Of a DNA stretch of 64,000 nt, positions 54,758 to 64,000 are shown piece after piece. A program made the translations under genes and the position numbers. Location: contig NZ_LT670849.1 of assembly GCF_900142985.1 (NCBI RefSeq), forward strand, positions 4,418,501 to 4,482,500, in the 5' to 3' direction. The DNA is from Bradyrhizobium erythrophlei. GTDB taxonomy: Bacteria; Pseudomonadota; Alphaproteobacteria; Rhizobiales; Xanthobacteraceae. How positions within the stretch are numbered: position 1 is the stretch's first letter; each line of letters begins with the position of its first letter. The notes under the pieces are model-generated. The model saw only the letters and a list, made by a program, of their open reading frames with translations, had not been told where the DNA came from and made no database searches.

Positions 54758-55153
54758 CTACAGCGCCGCAATACAATCGATCTCGATATCGAACGGGCCG
54801 AACCAGCGCGGCACGCAAACGAAGATCCGCGCCGGCGGATTGTTCGGGAAATACCGATCGTAGACCGCGTTAACGGCGGCGAACTTTTCCGCCGAGGTGC
54901 AATAGACATTGCACTTGAGCACCTGGTCGAGCGAGGAGCCCGCTGTTTCCACGCAGAGCTTCAACTGCGCCAGCACGATCTCGGCCTGGCGTTCGACCGA
55001 TGCGCCGACGGCGACGTTGCCGGTCTCGGGATCGAACGGCGGCAGCCCCGACACGTAAATCGTATCGTTGTGCCGCGTGGCGATGCAGGCGGGTGCCTTC
55101 ACCCGCTCCAGGTATGTCGTCAGGGGTTCGACGCGGATCGTTTCTCTTGCCAT
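54758..55153 (-). CDS. RidA family protein
   Basis: A 131-residue RidA/YjgF fold protein. GLPPFDPETGNV and the late CVPRWFGPFDIEIDCIAAL, where RidA proteins usually have an Arg at the ligand pocket (here CVPRW). RidA proteins hydrolyse reactive enamine/imine intermediates made by PLP dehydratases. The gene lies between ArsR and AraC-type genes with no operon partner. Confidence 0.87.
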   Translation of the reverse strand: MARETIRVEPLTTYLERVKAPACIATRHNDTIYVSGLPPFDPETGNVAVGASVERQAEIVLAQLKLCVETAGSSLDQVLKCNVYCTSAEKFAAVNAVYDRYFPNNPPARIFVCVPRWFGPFDIEIDCIAAL

Positions 55154-55267
55154 GCATTTGCTCCATCGGCTGGGGCGTCTGCTTTAGCAGACGGTCCCGA
55201 TCGCATGCTTCGATAAAGATCGAAGTGTCGATGTAGCGATAATGCTTGCGGGTTTGTAAGGCCGGCC

Positions 55268-56257
55268 TCAGCCGTGGCGGCCCGCTTTGGCCAGCGTCTC
55301 CGAGGGACGCTCGCCGAAGGCTTCGCGATAGTCGCGCGCGAAGTGGCCGAGATTGCCGAAGCCGCAGATAAAGGCGACCGCGGTCACTGACGTTTCCTTG
55401 TCGGCAGCGGTCAGCATCTGGCGGGCGTGGCGGAGCCGGACCGTCCGGGCAAAGGCCATCGGCGAATAACCGCGGGTCTGCTGAAAGGCGCGGAAGATCG
55501 CGCGGGCGCCGACGCCGGTGGCTTCCACGAGCTTCTCGATCGTGATCGCCTGGTCCCAATGCGCTTCGATGAAATCTTCCGCCCGGCGTACATGCGAGGG
55601 CAGCGTATCTTTTGGCTCGCGCTCCAGGAGATGGCTGAAGTTGTGACGGTTGGCGCACAGGAACGCCACCAGCACGGTCTGCTCGAGCTCGTGCAGCACC
55701 AGCGCCGGCAACTGGTCGGAACTGGCGTCGAGCTGCTCGGCGAAAAAGCTGGTCAGGCGCCAGAGCTGTTGAAAGCGCGGCGCGTTTCGGTTGATGGCAT
55801 GTTCGAACTTGAGCCTGCCGTTCGGCCGGGCGCCGAGAAGATAAGTGAGCTTCCGTTCGAAAGCGCCGGCCTCGATCCTCAGGTTGAACCATTCATGGGC
55901 GCCAGCGCTGGCAATGGAGACTTTCTGGCCGGGTGACACGATGCAGCATTGGTCGGCATCCAGCGCAACCGAGTGCTTTCCGATCGTCGTTTGGCCCTTG
56001 CCGCTCAGGGTGCTGAACAGGCGAAACCGTTCGACCTCGGGAAAGTCGGCCCTCGCGGTGGCGCTGCCCCGGCCGTAGATCAGGCCGATGCTTTGAAGTT
56101 GAACGAGGTTGCCTCTCGCCGTCAGGTCTTTGGACGATTTGATCTCGGCACTGGTCGCGCCGTATCGCGTCAGCAACGCATGTCTGAATTCTTCCGGATC
56201 GGAAGTACGAAAGACCGGAAAGCGCTGGAGCGGATTGACCAGAGGTTCAAAAGACAT
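55268..56257 (-). CDS. AraC family transcriptional regulator
   Basis: A 329-residue regulator. The N-terminal ligand-like domain (about 1-200) contains VALDADQCCIVSPGQKVSI in the cupin-like region. The C-terminal double helix-turn-helix (about 225-325) has SHVRRAEDFIEAHWDQAIT and the signature AFICGFGNLGHFARDYREAF. Length and layout fit the group with an AraC-binding-like N-terminal domain. Target genes are unknown; nearest candidates are RidA or itself. Confidence 0.9.
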   Translation of the reverse strand: MSFEPLVNPLQRFPVFRTSDPEEFRHALLTRYGATSAEIKSSKDLTARGNLVQLQSIGLIYGRGSATARADFPEVERFRLFSTLSGKGQTTIGKHSVALDADQCCIVSPGQKVSIASAGAHEWFNLRIEAGAFERKLTYLLGARPNGRLKFEHAINRNAPRFQQLWRLTSFFAEQLDASSDQLPALVLHELEQTVLVAFLCANRHNFSHLLEREPKDTLPSHVRRAEDFIEAHWDQAITIEKLVEATGVGARAIFRAFQQTRGYSPMAFARTVRLRHARQMLTAADKETSVTAVAFICGFGNLGHFARDYREAFGERPSETLAKAGRHG

Positions 56258-56296
56258 GGTTCAGATCTGCTCGCGTGACTACACATCGTTGTGCGT

Positions 56297-56325
56297 CTGG
56301 TACCCATTACTTTCCGAAGTTCGCG
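56297..56325 (+). repeat. isolated left arm related to the twin bulged hairpins
   Basis: CTGGTACCCA-TTA-CTTTCCGAAGTTCGC has the arm layout of a hairpin B (10-nt outer, 3-nt bulge, 15-nt inner). Its inner 15 nt are identical to the inner stem of copy 1 hairpin A. No matching right arm is nearby, so this is a remnant. Confidence 0.6.
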
Positions 56326-56577
56326 AAAGGTAGAGTATTAGGTCTTCACGCTACAGGACTTTCCCATCGGCGGGAAGCAGCGGTCCGGCATGTGGTCGCG
56401 CGGTTATATCAATTGAAATATTTTGCACATCGATGCCTGTCGTTTGTGCACAAGCTATTCCATTTCAAGACGTGAATACCGCCGGCGCGAAGCAATGTTT
56501 GCTGCCAAAAAATGACATTCGTCATCTGTTACTTGGTAACGCGGCCGACGCGGAGCCGCGTCTCACTACCGACCGAG

Positions 56578-56872
56578 CGATGATGGCGACTTCGTTTGAC
56601 CGCACCACTGATCTGATCGGCCCGCGCGCCTGGTGACCATGGAAGTCGCGGCGATGAATCCGGCGGGATCGATTGCGGCGAAAGCCCCGATCGCGACGGC
56701 ATGCAGGCCAGCGAAGGTCACACCAGGATAGCGGCGGTTGCGGCGTCCACCGCGTCCAGCCATTGGGCCAGAGTCGCGCCAGCGCTTGCTGCCGAAAACG
56801 CCGTGCAAAAGAACACCAGCGAGGTTCGCGCGGTAAAGCGGATCACCCGGCGCACCCCGTCCGCGTCGAGTG
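56578..56872 (-). pseudogene. decayed ferric-reductase-like membrane protein gene, frameshifted and partly inverted
   Basis: Minus-strand frames from about 56872 read GVRRVIRFTARTSLVFFCTA, then, one frame over, ALARLWPNGWTRW, then in the third frame RRNRRYPGVTFAGLHAVAIG to DPAGFIAATSMVT. Together they follow the start of a ferric-reductase-like transmembrane protein, with at least two frameshifts. The next expected piece, TSFDRTTDLIGPRAW, is instead on the plus strand at 56589-56633, so the end has been inverted. No intact gene remains. Family naming is from memory of such sequences. Confidence 0.55.
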
Positions 56873-57068
56873 GAGGGCGGCCGGAGCGAAGCGACGTTCG
56901 GGTGGGGCGTTAGTGCCGGCGAAAAGCCTATGCCGCGTGGAGTTCTTGAGGACCCCCACCCCAGCTCGCCGCCGCTCGCCGACCTTGAGAGCGAGCTTGC
57001 TCGCCTCGGACCCGCAAGGGGGAGGGAGAAGGCTGCCAGCGCCGCCGCGGCTTGAGGAGGCGGTTACC
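56873..57068. other. spacer between the pseudogene and the sulfatase-like gene
   Basis: No gene recognised. It contains repeat-like CACCCCAGCTCGCC and GCAAGGGGGAGGGAGAAG pieces similar in style to the DNA inserted in the helicase gene. It ends in a strong GAGGAGG ribosome site before 57069. Confidence 0.45.
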
Positions 57069-58928
57069 ATGCCCGCGTTGTTGCGCCGCCAAATGCATTG
57101 CGGCTTTGTGACAATCAAACTACATTTTTATGACACGGCGTCGGGGGCCCGGGCTTCGCCGTGTGCCGGCTGGTCGTCGCCAGCCAAGGCTTGGTTGCGT
57201 CGGGCGGCACTGTCATCCATGGCAATCCCGCCCCAGTCTGGTCCCGCCGCGACTAGCGCAGCCGCAGGTCTTGCCGCGGTCTCAACCTGGCGGTGGCTGG
57301 CGGTGGCCGCGCCGCATCTGGCGGCGCTCGCCATCATGCTGGCGACCGAAGTCGATTTCTCCGCCCGGTTCGGCTTTCTCCTGACCTGGGCCTTCCTGAA
57401 TTGTTTCTGGATCGCGTTGTTGCGGCGGCCGGCGCTGTCGGGGGCGCTGTCACTGACGCTGGTCGTGGTGCTGATCCTGCTGTCGCGCCTCAAGCACGAC
57501 ATCGCGCAGATGACCGCGAACTTCGTCGACCTGATGGTGATCGACCGCGACACCGCCGCGTTTCTGTTCACGATCTTTCCGGACCTGCGCTGGTCGGTGA
57601 TTGCGGCGGCGCTGGTGACGCTGCCTCTGATGGCAGCGTTGTGGTGGCTCGATCCGTTTCGTTTTCGCCGCCTGCCGTCGCTGGCCTGCGCGCTTGGCTG
57701 TCTGGTCGGCCTCGTCGGCTATTCAATGGCCTTCCCGGAGGAAGCCTGGCGCGGCTATTTCGATGACGGCTATGTCTCGAAATTCGCCCGGTCCGGTGTC
57801 ACCGCGGTGTCGGATTTCCTTCAATACGGATACATGGAGTCCGATGCGGTCGCCGACGGCCATCTGAAGACGCCGCTGGTCAATTCCTGCCACCCCACAC
57901 GCCAACTGCCCAACATCATTCTCATTCACGACGAGTCGAGCTTTGACATCCGCCTCGCTGATGGCGTGAAGGTGCCGGCGGGCTATGGCAGCCATTTCAA
58001 ATCCTTCGACGGGAAGGCGCGCAAGTTTCTCGCCGAGGGCAATGGCGGGCCGAGCTGGTTCACCGAATACAACGTGCTGGCCGGGCTCTCGTCGCGGTCT
58101 TTCGGCCGCTTCGCCTATTTCGTGACGCGGATCGCATCCGGTCGTGTCGAGCGAGGCCTGCCACTGTCACTGCGCCGCTGCGGCTATAACACGCTGTCGC
58201 TTTATCCCGCGTTCGGCGCCTTCATGGGTGCGCGCAACTTCCAACTCACAACCGGCATCCAGCACTTCTACGATGCGCAGGATCTCGGTGCATCGGAAAT
58301 CGAGCCCGACAGTTTCTTCTACGACAAGGCGCTCGGCCTGATGTCAAAGCATTCTTCCAGTTCGCCGCTGTTCACCTTCGTTTATCTGTCGGCCAATCAC
58401 TTTCCCTGGGAGCCGCGTTTTCGTCCGGACCTGATGCCCACATGGCGCGATACGGGCAATGGACCTGTCGTCGACGAATATCTGCGGCGTCAGGCGATGA
58501 GCGTGAGCGACTATGCCGCGTTCATTGCCTCCTTGAAGAAGCAGTTTCCGGGTAAGCCGTTCCTGATCGTGCGCTATGGCGATCATCAGCCGGAATTCTC
58601 GCCGCATCTGCTCGACCCCGGCCTTGATCAAGCCGGGATCGGCAAGAAGCTCGAGAGGTACGATCCGCGCTATTTCGCGACCTATTACGCCATCGACGCG
58701 GTCAACTTCGCGCCAGTCGCAAGCCCCGCCGTCATGGATACGATCGATGGTCCCTATCTGCCGCTGGTGATCCAGGAGGCGGCGGGCGTTCCGCTCGATC
58801 CGTCCTTTACCGAGCAGAAGGAGATCATGCTCCGCTGCCAGGGCCTGTTTTACGGCTGCAAAAGCGGGGCTGAAGCGCGCCGCTTCAACAGCCTTTTGAT
58901 CGATGCCGGTCTGATCCAGGGGCTGTAG
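57069..58928 (+). CDS. sulfatase-like / LTA-synthase-like membrane hydrolase or transferase
   Basis: Up to 619 residues. Several membrane segments in the first 230 residues of the mature region are followed by an alkaline-phosphatase-superfamily catalytic domain. IILIHDESSFDIR holds the position of the metal-binding Asp-Glu and Ser nucleophile area, and IVRYGDHQPEFSP is the late metal-binding Asp-His pair. Such enzymes move phospho- or sulfo-groups onto envelope glycans. ATG at 57069 has a strong GAGGAGG site; ATG at 57219 (MAIPPQSG) would give 569 residues and begins nearer the first helix, so the start is uncertain. Confidence 0.82.
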   Translation: MPALLRRQMHCGFVTIKLHFYDTASGARASPCAGWSSPAKAWLRRAALSSMAIPPQSGPAATSAAAGLAAVSTWRWLAVAAPHLAALAIMLATEVDFSARFGFLLTWAFLNCFWIALLRRPALSGALSLTLVVVLILLSRLKHDIAQMTANFVDLMVIDRDTAAFLFTIFPDLRWSVIAAALVTLPLMAALWWLDPFRFRRLPSLACALGCLVGLVGYSMAFPEEAWRGYFDDGYVSKFARSGVTAVSDFLQYGYMESDAVADGHLKTPLVNSCHPTRQLPNIILIHDESSFDIRLADGVKVPAGYGSHFKSFDGKARKFLAEGNGGPSWFTEYNVLAGLSSRSFGRFAYFVTRIASGRVERGLPLSLRRCGYNTLSLYPAFGAFMGARNFQLTTGIQHFYDAQDLGASEIEPDSFFYDKALGLMSKHSSSSPLFTFVYLSANHFPWEPRFRPDLMPTWRDTGNGPVVDEYLRRQAMSVSDYAAFIASLKKQFPGKPFLIVRYGDHQPEFSPHLLDPGLDQAGIGKKLERYDPRYFATYYAIDAVNFAPVASPAVMDTIDGPYLPLVIQEAAGVPLDPSFTEQKEIMLRCQGLFYGCKSGAEARRFNSLLIDAGLIQGL

Positions 58929-59058
58929 AACTTTTTCCGATATTTTGCGGCAGCCGCTATTCCGAACCGGTCACCCAGCCGTGCGGGACGGCTTGCTTGA
59001 ACGCTCACGACAGTGTCGGTACGTTCGCGTCCAGGAAATTTCCGGGAGCGCGCGGGCC

Positions 59059-59934
59059 ATGAAGCAGATCAGGATCGGCGACGTCACCATCGATTCCGTG
59101 ATCGAGCGCGACGGACCCTGGCGGCGGCCGCAGGATTTCTTTCCCCACTATGACGAGGCGACCTTCCGCCGTCATCTGCCCGCAATGGAGCCCGAGGTCT
59201 GGGACGAGGCGGAAGGCAAGATCGTCATCACCTATCAGACTTTTGTGGTACGCACGCCGCGCTACACCATCCTGGTCGACACCTGCACCGGCGAGGACAA
59301 GGGCCATCCGCCGCCGTTCGACTTTCCCGGCAAGGAGCGCTGGCGCAACGAACTGTTTGCGCTCGGCATCGGTTTCGAGCAGGTCGATTACGTCTTCTGC
59401 ACCCATCTGCACATCGACCACACCGGTTGGAACACGACCTTGCGCGACGGCCGCTGGGTGCCGACCTTTCCGAACGCCAAATACGTGTTTCACAAAGGCG
59501 AATATGCGGCGTGGGAAGCCGAACACAACAAGCGCAACGATCCGCCGGGCACCGTGTTTCGCGACAATTGCCTGCCCATCGTCGAGGCCGGGCAGGCGCT
59601 GTTGGTCGACGACGACTACGCGCTCGACGATACGATCACGCTGACGCCGACGCCGGGACATTCGCCCTGTCACTGTTGCGTCAACATCCACTCAGGCGGC
59701 AAGCGCGCCGTCGTCGCCGGCGACCTCATGCATCATGCGATCCAGTGCCGCGAGGTCGACTGGTCGTCGAAACCGGACTGGGACATGAGGCAGTCGGCCC
59801 AGTCGCGGCGGTCGTTCTTCACCTCGGTCGCGGGCACCGACACGCTGATCCTGCCGATCCATTTCCCGTCGCCGACGGCCGGCTTCATTACGGCTGACGA
59901 CGGGCGCTTCAACTATCGCTTCAAGCGCGACTGA
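59059..59934 (+). CDS. MBL-fold metallo-hydrolase
   Basis: A 291-residue metallo-beta-lactamase-fold enzyme. The zinc motif THLHIDHTGW gives His116, His118, Asp120 and His121; later ligands are in TPTPGHSPCH and VVAGDLMHHAI. PRYTILVDTCTGEDKGHPPP is typical of the lactonase-like/AHL subgroup. No signal peptide. ATG of MKQIRIGD chosen. Substrate unknown (lactone or ester). Confidence 0.9.
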   Translation: MKQIRIGDVTIDSVIERDGPWRRPQDFFPHYDEATFRRHLPAMEPEVWDEAEGKIVITYQTFVVRTPRYTILVDTCTGEDKGHPPPFDFPGKERWRNELFALGIGFEQVDYVFCTHLHIDHTGWNTTLRDGRWVPTFPNAKYVFHKGEYAAWEAEHNKRNDPPGTVFRDNCLPIVEAGQALLVDDDYALDDTITLTPTPGHSPCHCCVNIHSGGKRAVVAGDLMHHAIQCREVDWSSKPDWDMRQSAQSRRSFFTSVAGTDTLILPIHFPSPTAGFITADDGRFNYRFKRD

Positions 59935-59968
59935 ATTTTTACAGAAAATCCAACGAAAGAAACCGGAA

Positions 59969-60550
59969 ATGCCGAAATATCCCTTGATCGTCCTGTTGGC
60001 CGCGCTCGGCGCGGCGCCGGCCTTTGCTACGTCCTCATTGGCCGCCGAGATGAAGCCCGTGATCGACAACGAGCGCGTCAAGGTCTGGGACATAACCGAG
60101 AGCATCCCGGCCATGCCCGACGATTTCGTCGCCATCGACTTCGCCAAGGGCACTGCCATCTATGGCCGTGCGGGTGAGACCGCGGGCGTCCCGGGCGTTC
60201 GCACCGTGATCATCGACCTGAAAAACAACCCGGTGCCGCCGCGCGCCAACAACTCCGGCTATCCCAACGCCTATCCGCGCCCGCATATCGACAAGCTGAT
60301 CGAGAACGACCGCGTCATCGTCTGGCACTACCGCTGGTTCCTCAACGATCCGACGCCGATGCATTTCCACGACAAGGATGTCGTCGTCACTTATCTCGAA
60401 GACTCGCCCCTGCAATCGACCGAGCCGAACGGCAAGGCCGTCGTGAACGAGTACAAATCGGGCGATATCCGCTTCAACAAGCGCGACCGCATCCACACCG
60501 AGCTCGTGGTGCGTGGCTCGGCCAGTGCGGTGATCATGGAATTGAAGTAG
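59969..60550 (+). CDS. secreted protein with cupin-like fold
   Basis: A 193-residue exported protein. The signal peptide ends near SLAAEM. Two similar beta-rich halves, NERVKVWDITESIPA and NDRVIVWHYRWFLND, each start with the NDRV/NERV-x-VW pattern used in the cupin superfamily. PMHFHDKDVVVTYL could be a metal-binding His pair. Function unknown. It follows the MBL hydrolase by 34 bp. Confidence 0.7.
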   Translation: MPKYPLIVLLAALGAAPAFATSSLAAEMKPVIDNERVKVWDITESIPAMPDDFVAIDFAKGTAIYGRAGETAGVPGVRTVIIDLKNNPVPPRANNSGYPNAYPRPHIDKLIENDRVIVWHYRWFLNDPTPMHFHDKDVVVTYLEDSPLQSTEPNGKAVVNEYKSGDIRFNKRDRIHTELVVRGSASAVIMELK

Positions 60551-60608
60551 GATGCGGCACATCCCACAGCATCTTCAAATCCAGATGCATTAACCAGCGG
60601 ACGTAACG

Positions 60609-61388
60609 GTGAGACGCTTCATACCCTTCGCGTTGGCTTTGATTTTTTATCACGGCGTTATGAACAGCGCCGTACTTGCTGCCGATGTGAGAGCTGCAAT
60701 TGCGGCAGTCTCGGCCGACCTTTGTGGTGAAATGATCCGTCACAAGACTCTCACTGATAAAGGACCGGTCAATTGTAGCCGACTGAAACTCATCAAGTTC
60801 AGCTACTTCGGATTTGACGACGCTGCGCACTCTGATGGCGAGATCATCGTCCTTGATGCCGCCGCGCACTATGTCGCTGCCATATTCGATGCGCTTCTCG
60901 ATCGCCACTTCCCGATCGCCAAGGCACACCTGATGAACCACTATGACGGCGACGATGATGCCGCGGACGTCGACAATAATACCTCGTCTTTCAACGACCG
61001 TGTCGTGGCTGGGACCAATACCTTGTCATTGCACGCCTACGGCCTCGCGATTGATCTAAATCCCGTCCAGAACCCGTTCATCCAGATTAAAGCTGGAAAG
61101 CGTGAGGTTTCTCCGGACGAAGGAAAGCAGTATCTCGACCGAAACGCCACGAAACCAGGCATGGCCGAGACAGTCATCGACATCTTTGCCGACAACGGCT
61201 TTTCGATTTGGGGAGGCGACTGGCACAGTCCGATCGACTACCAGCATTTTCAGGTCAGTCGGGCTCTTGCGCAGCAGCTGGCGAGTGTGTCCGCCGCGAA
61301 TGCCCGAGCCATTTTTGAGCAGCACGTTGAGCGGTATCGTCAGTGTCGGCGAAGCGGGAAAAGTAGAGGAGATTGCGGGGTAGATTGA
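60609..61388 (+). CDS. M15 family metallopeptidase (D,D-carboxypeptidase type)
   Basis: A 259-residue exported peptidase with a signal peptide (about 1-24). The zinc motif is SLHAYGLAIDLNP (His and Asp) plus GGDWHSPIDYQHFQ with the catalytic Glu position replaced locally by Asp and the second His. This is the VanY/M15 arrangement that cuts D-Ala-D-Ala in peptidoglycan. The G+C of this gene is visibly lower than its neighbours, so it may be a recent acquisition. Confidence 0.82.
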   Translation: MRRFIPFALALIFYHGVMNSAVLAADVRAAIAAVSADLCGEMIRHKTLTDKGPVNCSRLKLIKFSYFGFDDAAHSDGEIIVLDAAAHYVAAIFDALLDRHFPIAKAHLMNHYDGDDDAADVDNNTSSFNDRVVAGTNTLSLHAYGLAIDLNPVQNPFIQIKAGKREVSPDEGKQYLDRNATKPGMAETVIDIFADNGFSIWGGDWHSPIDYQHFQVSRALAQQLASVSAANARAIFEQHVERYRQCRRSGKSRGDCGVD

Positions 61389-61504
61389 CGCTATCTCATT
61401 CGTACTGCCTTGGGGACATAGTGGTTTGCGGTCGAACGGTCTTCCACTCCCGCCCGATATCGCCTAAGAGCGGCCCGAAACCTTGATCCGGGCTCCCTCC
61501 ACGC

Positions 61505-63123
<1,619 letters not shown>

Positions 63124-63127
<4 letters not shown>

Positions 63128-63175
63128 TGGAGTGGATTTGATCTTCGGATGCGAATGCTAGAATCGGACCGCTGG
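63124..63175 (+). repeat. decayed twin-hairpin relic
   Basis: CTAGTGGAGT-GGATTTGA matches the left arm of hairpin B in copies 2 and 4 without its bulge. GCGAATGCTAGAATC-GGACCGCTGG matches the right arm of hairpin A without its AAA bulge. The middle is deleted, so it no longer folds into two hairpins. The first CTAG holds the stop of the ABC-F gene. Confidence 0.75.
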
Positions 63176-63502
63176 ACGTTGTTGCGCCGCGCGATCATAC
63201 GACAGCATTGCTGCCGCGATGATGTTCACGGGAACATTGACAAATCAGCGCGTCGCTACCAACCTCTCCCACGTGACCAACATCAACGGTTGGCCGAAGC
63301 AGAGGAGGTTTGATGACTCCACCTGCACAAAGGGCCGCGATTATCGCTGAGGCACCGGTTCGGGCTTAGGCGTAGCGGCAACCCCACGAACACCGTTCCG
63401 AGAGCGGCTTATGGCCCGCATCAGTGAGGCATGGGCCAATTGGCCCCTCTCGGAAGGGGGTTGCAGTTCCCCGGAATTCTCCGCGCGACATTTGAAGCAT
63501 GT
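63176..63502. other. non-coding region between convergent genes
   Basis: I see no convincing gene on either strand and no clear terminator with a T-run. A GGGCCAATTGGCCC palindrome lies near 63432-63445. Confidence 0.5.
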
Positions 63503-64000
63503 TTATTCGGCCGGTTGCGGGTTCGTGCTCGGTCCGGGCGCCGTCTCGCGTCCGAGGAAGTAGCTCTGCAACGCCGGCACGATCACCAGCAGCATGATCG
63601 GCCCGATCAGCATTCCCCCGACGATGACGGTTGCCAGCGGCCGCTGCACCTGACTGCCGATTCCGGTCGACAGCGCGGCCGGCAGCAGGCCGATACACGC
63701 CGACAGGGTCATCATCAGGATCGGCCGCATCTGCTGGTCGACCGCCTCGAACATCGCCTCTTCCGGGTCGATGCCGCTGGCGGCGACGCGATAGTAGCCG
63801 TGGATGATCAGGATGCCGCTCATGACGGCGACGCCGAACAGCGAGATGAATCCGATCGCAGCCGAGATCGAGAAGTTCAAGCCAAATGCGTACAGGCCGA
63901 TAATGCCGCCGCTGATCGCAAAGGGCAGCCCAAGCAGCGCCAGCAGGCTGTGGCGGAGTGAATTGAACAGGCCGTAGAGCAGTACCATGATGAAGACGAA
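63503..64000 (-). CDS. RND efflux transporter permease, CusA/CzcA type (5' part outside window)
   Basis: The last 166 residues of a heavy-metal or multidrug RND pump. LPFAISGGIIGLYAFGLNFS, the TM segment GFISLFGVAVMSGILI and GIDPEEAMFEAVDQQMRPIL are typical of the C-terminal membrane half of CzcA-like proteins. QVQRPLATVIVGGMLIGPI is the final helix region. The N-terminal part lies beyond the right edge. Whether it is metal or organic-substrate specific cannot be said. Confidence 0.88.
   Translation of the reverse strand, partial: FVFIMVLLYGLFNSLRHSLLALLGLPFAISGGIIGLYAFGLNFSISAAIGFISLFGVAVMSGILIIHGYYRVAASGIDPEEAMFEAVDQQMRPILMMTLSACIGLLPAALSTGIGSQVQRPLATVIVGGMLIGPIMLLVIVPALQSYFLGRETAPGPSTNPQPAE

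Noticed and set aside
63366..63698. Open frame on the minus strand near the right end
   Set aside because: It overlaps the RND transporter gene in another frame, is Arg-rich, and matches no family I know.

Overview
The window is chromosomal DNA from an alphaproteobacterium, most likely a Bradyrhizobium-type member of the Nitrobacteraceae. The evidence is the high GC content, a circularly permuted two-piece tmRNA with the tag ANDNYAPVAQAA, the many Liv-type ABC and IclR genes, and gene families (DUF6644, DUF6152, DUF4169, alpha-type SspB) that I associate with this group. No phage, plasmid, CRISPR or complete IS element was seen. Species is not determined.

Layout. 1-3.0 kb: secreted phosphoesterase (cut by the window edge) translationally coupled to a multicopper oxidase. 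3.4-11.3 kb: an aromatic-compound module with a flavin-dependent HpaB-like monooxygenase, its flavin reductase, an IclR regulator between two copies of one palindromic operator, and a complete branched-chain-type ABC importer. 11.3-23 kb: mostly housekeeping and metabolic genes (epimerase, UvrD-like helicase carrying an in-frame repeat insertion, hydrolase, amidase, thioesterase, FAD oxidoreductase, rhodanese, MFS carrier). 23-38 kb: cytochrome P450, a giant AsmA protein, an uncharacterised membrane/periplasmic cassette (two DUF6644, a secreted protein, two DUF6152, cytochrome c'), a ribbon-helix-helix pair, fumarase, SspB, tmRNA and a split chromate transporter. 37.8-46.2 kb: thyA-acetyltransferase-folA, hflK-hflC-DUF2065-degP, and serB/miaA with overlapping divergent start codons. 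46.2-53.7 kb: branched-chain amino acid biosynthesis (leader peptide plus attenuator, ilvB, threonine-dehydratase-like gene, ilvN, then methyltransferase, two exporters, ilvC). 53.7-64 kb: ArsR/AHSA1 pair, RidA, AraC regulator, a wrecked ferric-reductase-like pseudogene, sulfatase-like membrane enzyme, metallo-hydrolase, M15 peptidase, ABC-F ATPase and the end of an RND pump.

The most unusual structure is a family of twin bulged hairpins. Five copies lie between 24.2 and 37.7 kb, with decayed pieces at 56.3 and 63.1 kb. Every well-preserved hairpin has a 10-bp outer stem, a 3-nt bulge and a 15-17-bp inner stem. Two hairpins are joined by a 13-nt linker and carry mirrored bulges. The stem sequences differ between copies, with changes matched on both arms, while the geometry stays fixed. 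The hairpins follow + strand genes immediately, and in two places their terminal CTAG supplies the stop codon. I do not know a named family with this design.
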